A stretch of DNA of 64,000 nt from Rhizobium sp. R635. Lineage in GTDB: Bacteria; Pseudomonadota; Alphaproteobacteria; Rhizobiales; Rhizobiaceae. The stretch spans positions 62,001 to 126,000 of the forward strand of contig NZ_LOKX01000009.1 of NCBI RefSeq assembly GCF_002211285.1. Reading direction: 5' to 3'. The first letter of the stretch is position 1. Each line of letters opens with the position of its first letter. The position numbers and the translations under genes were made by a program. Positions 62,279 through 64,000 of this stretch are shown one piece after another. Under the pieces are notes generated by a model. That model searched no databases. It saw only the letters and a program-made list of their open reading frames with translations, and had not been told where the DNA came from.

Positions 62279-64000
62279 ATGACCATTCTTTTATGCGTAA
62301 TCGCATGCGGTCTGCTCTCGGTGGTCTATGCCGCCTGGGCAACCCGGTCGGTGCTTGCCGCCGATCAGGGCAACAGCCGCATGCAGGAGATCGCGGGTTA
62401 TATCCGTGAAGGCGCCCAAGCCTATCTGACCCGCCAGTACAAGACCATTGCCATAGTCGGCGTCGTCGTTTTCATCGCAGCATGGCTGCTTCTTTCCGCC
62501 ACGGCCGCCATCGGCTTCCTGATCGGCGCCGTACTATCCGGCGTTGCCGGGTTCATCGGCATGCACGTCTCCGTTCGCGCCAATGTGCGCACTGCCCAGG
62601 CGGCCTCCGCGAGCCTTTCCGCCGGCCTCGACATCGCCTTCAAATCGGGTGCCATCACCGGCATGCTGGTGGCAGGCCTCGCGCTGCTCGGCGTCTCCAT
62701 CTACTATACCATTTTGACCGCCGGGCTCGGACATGAGAGCGGCTCGCGCGAAGTCATCGATGCGCTCGTGGCGCTCGGCTTCGGCGCTTCGCTGATCTCG
62801 ATCTTCGCCCGTCTCGGCGGCGGCATCTTCACCAAGGGCGCCGACGTCGGCGGCGACCTCGTCGGCAAGGTGGAAGCCGGCATTCCCGAGGACGATCCGC
62901 GCAACCCGGCAACGATTGCCGATAACGTCGGCGACAATGTCGGCGACTGCGCCGGCATGGCCGCCGACCTATTCGAGACCTATGCGGTCTCCGTCGTCGC
63001 CACCATGGTTCTCGCCGCGATCTTCTTTGCCGGCGCGCCGATCCTCCAGTCTGCGATGATCTATCCGCTGGCGATCTGCGGCGCCTGCATCATCACCTCG
63101 ATCATCGGCACCTTCTTCGTCAAGCTCGGCTCGAACGGTTCGATTATGGGCGCTCTCTACAAGGGCCTCATCGTCACCGGCCTGCTGTCGATCATCGGTC
63201 TCGGCGCCGCCACCTCGCTGACGGTCGGCTGGGGCTCGCTCGGCACGGTCGCCGGCGCCGACGTCACCGGCACGAACCTGTTCATCTGCGGTCTCGTCGG
63301 CCTCGTCGTCACCGCGCTGATCGTCGTCATCACCGAATATTACACCGGCACCGGCAAGCGTCCCGTCGTTTCGATTGCCCAGTCGTCGGTGACCGGCCAC
63401 GGCACCAACGTCATCCAGGGACTGGCGGTCTCGCTGGAATCGACGGCCCTGCCGGCGATCGTCATCGTCGGCGGTATTCTTGCGACCTATCAGCTCGGCG
63501 GCCTCTTCGGCACCGGCATCGCGGTCACCGCCATGCTCGGCTTGGCCGGCATGATCGTTGCGCTCGACGCCTTCGGCCCGGTCACCGACAATGCCGGCGG
63601 CATCGCCGAAATGTCGCACCTGCCGCCGGAAGTGCGCAAGTCGACCGACGCGCTCGACGCCGTCGGCAACACCACCAAGGCAGTGACCAAGGGCTACGCG
63701 ATCGGTTCCGCCGGTCTCGGCGCGCTGGTGCTCTTTGCCGCCTACGCCAACGACCTGCGGTATTTCGCGGCCCATGGCGACCAATATCCCTATTTCGCCA
63801 ACATCGGCGAAATCTCGTTCGAACTGTCGAACCCATATGTCGTCGCCGGCCTGCTTTTCGGCGGCCTGATCCCCTATCTCTTCGGCGGCATCGCCATGAC
63901 GGCCGTCGGCCGCGCCGCCGGCTCGATCGTCGAGGAGGTGCGTCGTCAGTTCAAGGCGAAGCCGGGCATCATGCAGGGCACGGAAAAGCCGGATTACGGC
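62279..64000 (+). CDS. hppA: Proton-translocating pyrophosphatase HppA, N-terminal part
   Basis: The ATG at 62279 (GGAGG about ten bases upstream) opens a frame of 574 codons to the window edge, [20 protein letters not shown] on. It encodes the membrane pyrophosphatase that pumps protons with PPi hydrolysis. The substrate motif [18 protein letters not shown] and the downstream [18 protein letters not shown] are both seen (about 185-230). The GNTTKA sequence (about 463) has Lys in the position that marks the K+-independent class. The C-terminal part is beyond the window. Confidence 0.96.
   Translation, partial: MTILLCVIACGLLSVVYAAWATRSVLAADQGNSRMQEIAGYIREGAQAYLTRQYKTIAIVGVVVFIAAWLLLSATAAIGFLIGAVLSGVAGFIGMHVSVRANVRTAQAASASLSAGLDIAFKSGAITGMLVAGLALLGVSIYYTILTAGLGHESGSREVIDALVALGFGASLISIFARLGGGIFTKGADVGGDLVGKVEAGIPEDDPRNPATIADNVGDNVGDCAGMAADLFETYAVSVVATMVLAAIFFAGAPILQSAMIYPLAICGACIITSIIGTFFVKLGSNGSIMGALYKGLIVTGLLSIIGLGAATSLTVGWGSLGTVAGADVTGTNLFICGLVGLVVTALIVVITEYYTGTGKRPVVSIAQSSVTGHGTNVIQGLAVSLESTALPAIVIVGGILATYQLGGLFGTGIAVTAMLGLAGMIVALDAFGPVTDNAGGIAEMSHLPPEVRKSTDALDAVGNTTKAVTKGYAIGSAGLGALVLFAAYANDLRYFAAHGDQYPYFANIGEISFELSNPYVVAGLLFGGLIPYLFGGIAMTAVGRAAGSIVEEVRRQFKAKPGIMQGTEKPDYG

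Overview
The window is a GC-rich, densely coded stretch of alphaproteobacterial chromosome, most likely from Rhizobium (R. leguminosarum / R. etli group). The reasons are the LdtR-L,D-transpeptidase pair, HdaA, Bpt, an Mg-type HemB, an Omp25/RopB-type porin, and intergenic palindromes that look like rhizobial mosaic repeats (RIME type). It is mainly a core-genome region: no rRNA, tRNA, CRISPR, prophage or insertion sequence was recognised. Many start codons below were moved downstream of the longest open frame because a ribosome binding site, signal peptide or 4-bp ATGA overlap supports the inner start.

Layout. 1-9 kb is the most accessory-looking part: the start of a Gfo/Idh/MocA dehydrogenase, a prolyl oligopeptidase, then a minus-strand operon of TetR regulator, polar amino acid ABC importer (binding protein, two permeases, ATPase), an MmgE/PrpD protein and an FMN monooxygenase of the NtaA/SnaA type. 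This looks like an uptake-and-oxidation pathway for one small, unidentified compound. 9-16 kb holds a lipoprotein polysaccharide deacetylase, an ABC-F ATPase, a GGDEF protein with a degenerate signature, DinB, GST, ndk, a lipoprotein and a CGNR-type regulator. The regulator is divergent from a lone LivH-like permease, and a 40-bp near-perfect palindrome lies between them. 17-22 kb is SDR-uvrC-pgsA-moaD-moaE, with a 135-bp inverted-repeat element between moaD and moaE, followed by an outer membrane beta-barrel gene.

22-36 kb holds a GST, rlmJ, a molybdopterin oxidoreductase coupled to a NUDIX hydrolase, an orphan phnM, purMN, and the plus-strand run perM-hdaA-ppk-ppx. 36-45 kb has a phytase-like exported protein, a membrane class III adenylate cyclase, rnd, a Tat-exported multicopper oxidase, aspS and an exported protein of unknown function. 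45-55 kb has parC, an SRPBCC protein, an AbrB/Doc toxin-antitoxin module, an EamA transporter, bpt, an RDD membrane protein, hemB, a small membrane protein, ldtR and an L,D-transpeptidase. 55-64 kb is the glyA-nrdR-ribD-ribE run, a reversed GNAT-cupin-small exported protein block, ribH-nusB, and the start of hppA, which runs off the end.

Functional themes: riboflavin synthesis (ribD, ribE, ribH), one-carbon and purine metabolism (glyA, purM, purN), polyphosphate/pyrophosphate turnover (ppk, ppx, hppA), molybdenum cofactor synthesis and use (moaD, moaE, one molybdoenzyme), replication and repair control (hdaA, uvrC, parC, nrdR), and envelope biology (deacetylase, porin, L,D-transpeptidase with LdtR). 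The points most worth following up are the CGNR/permease palindrome with an apparently leaderless regulator start, the TetR-ABC-MmgE-monooxygenase operon, and the AbrB-Doc module with a readable promoter-operator.
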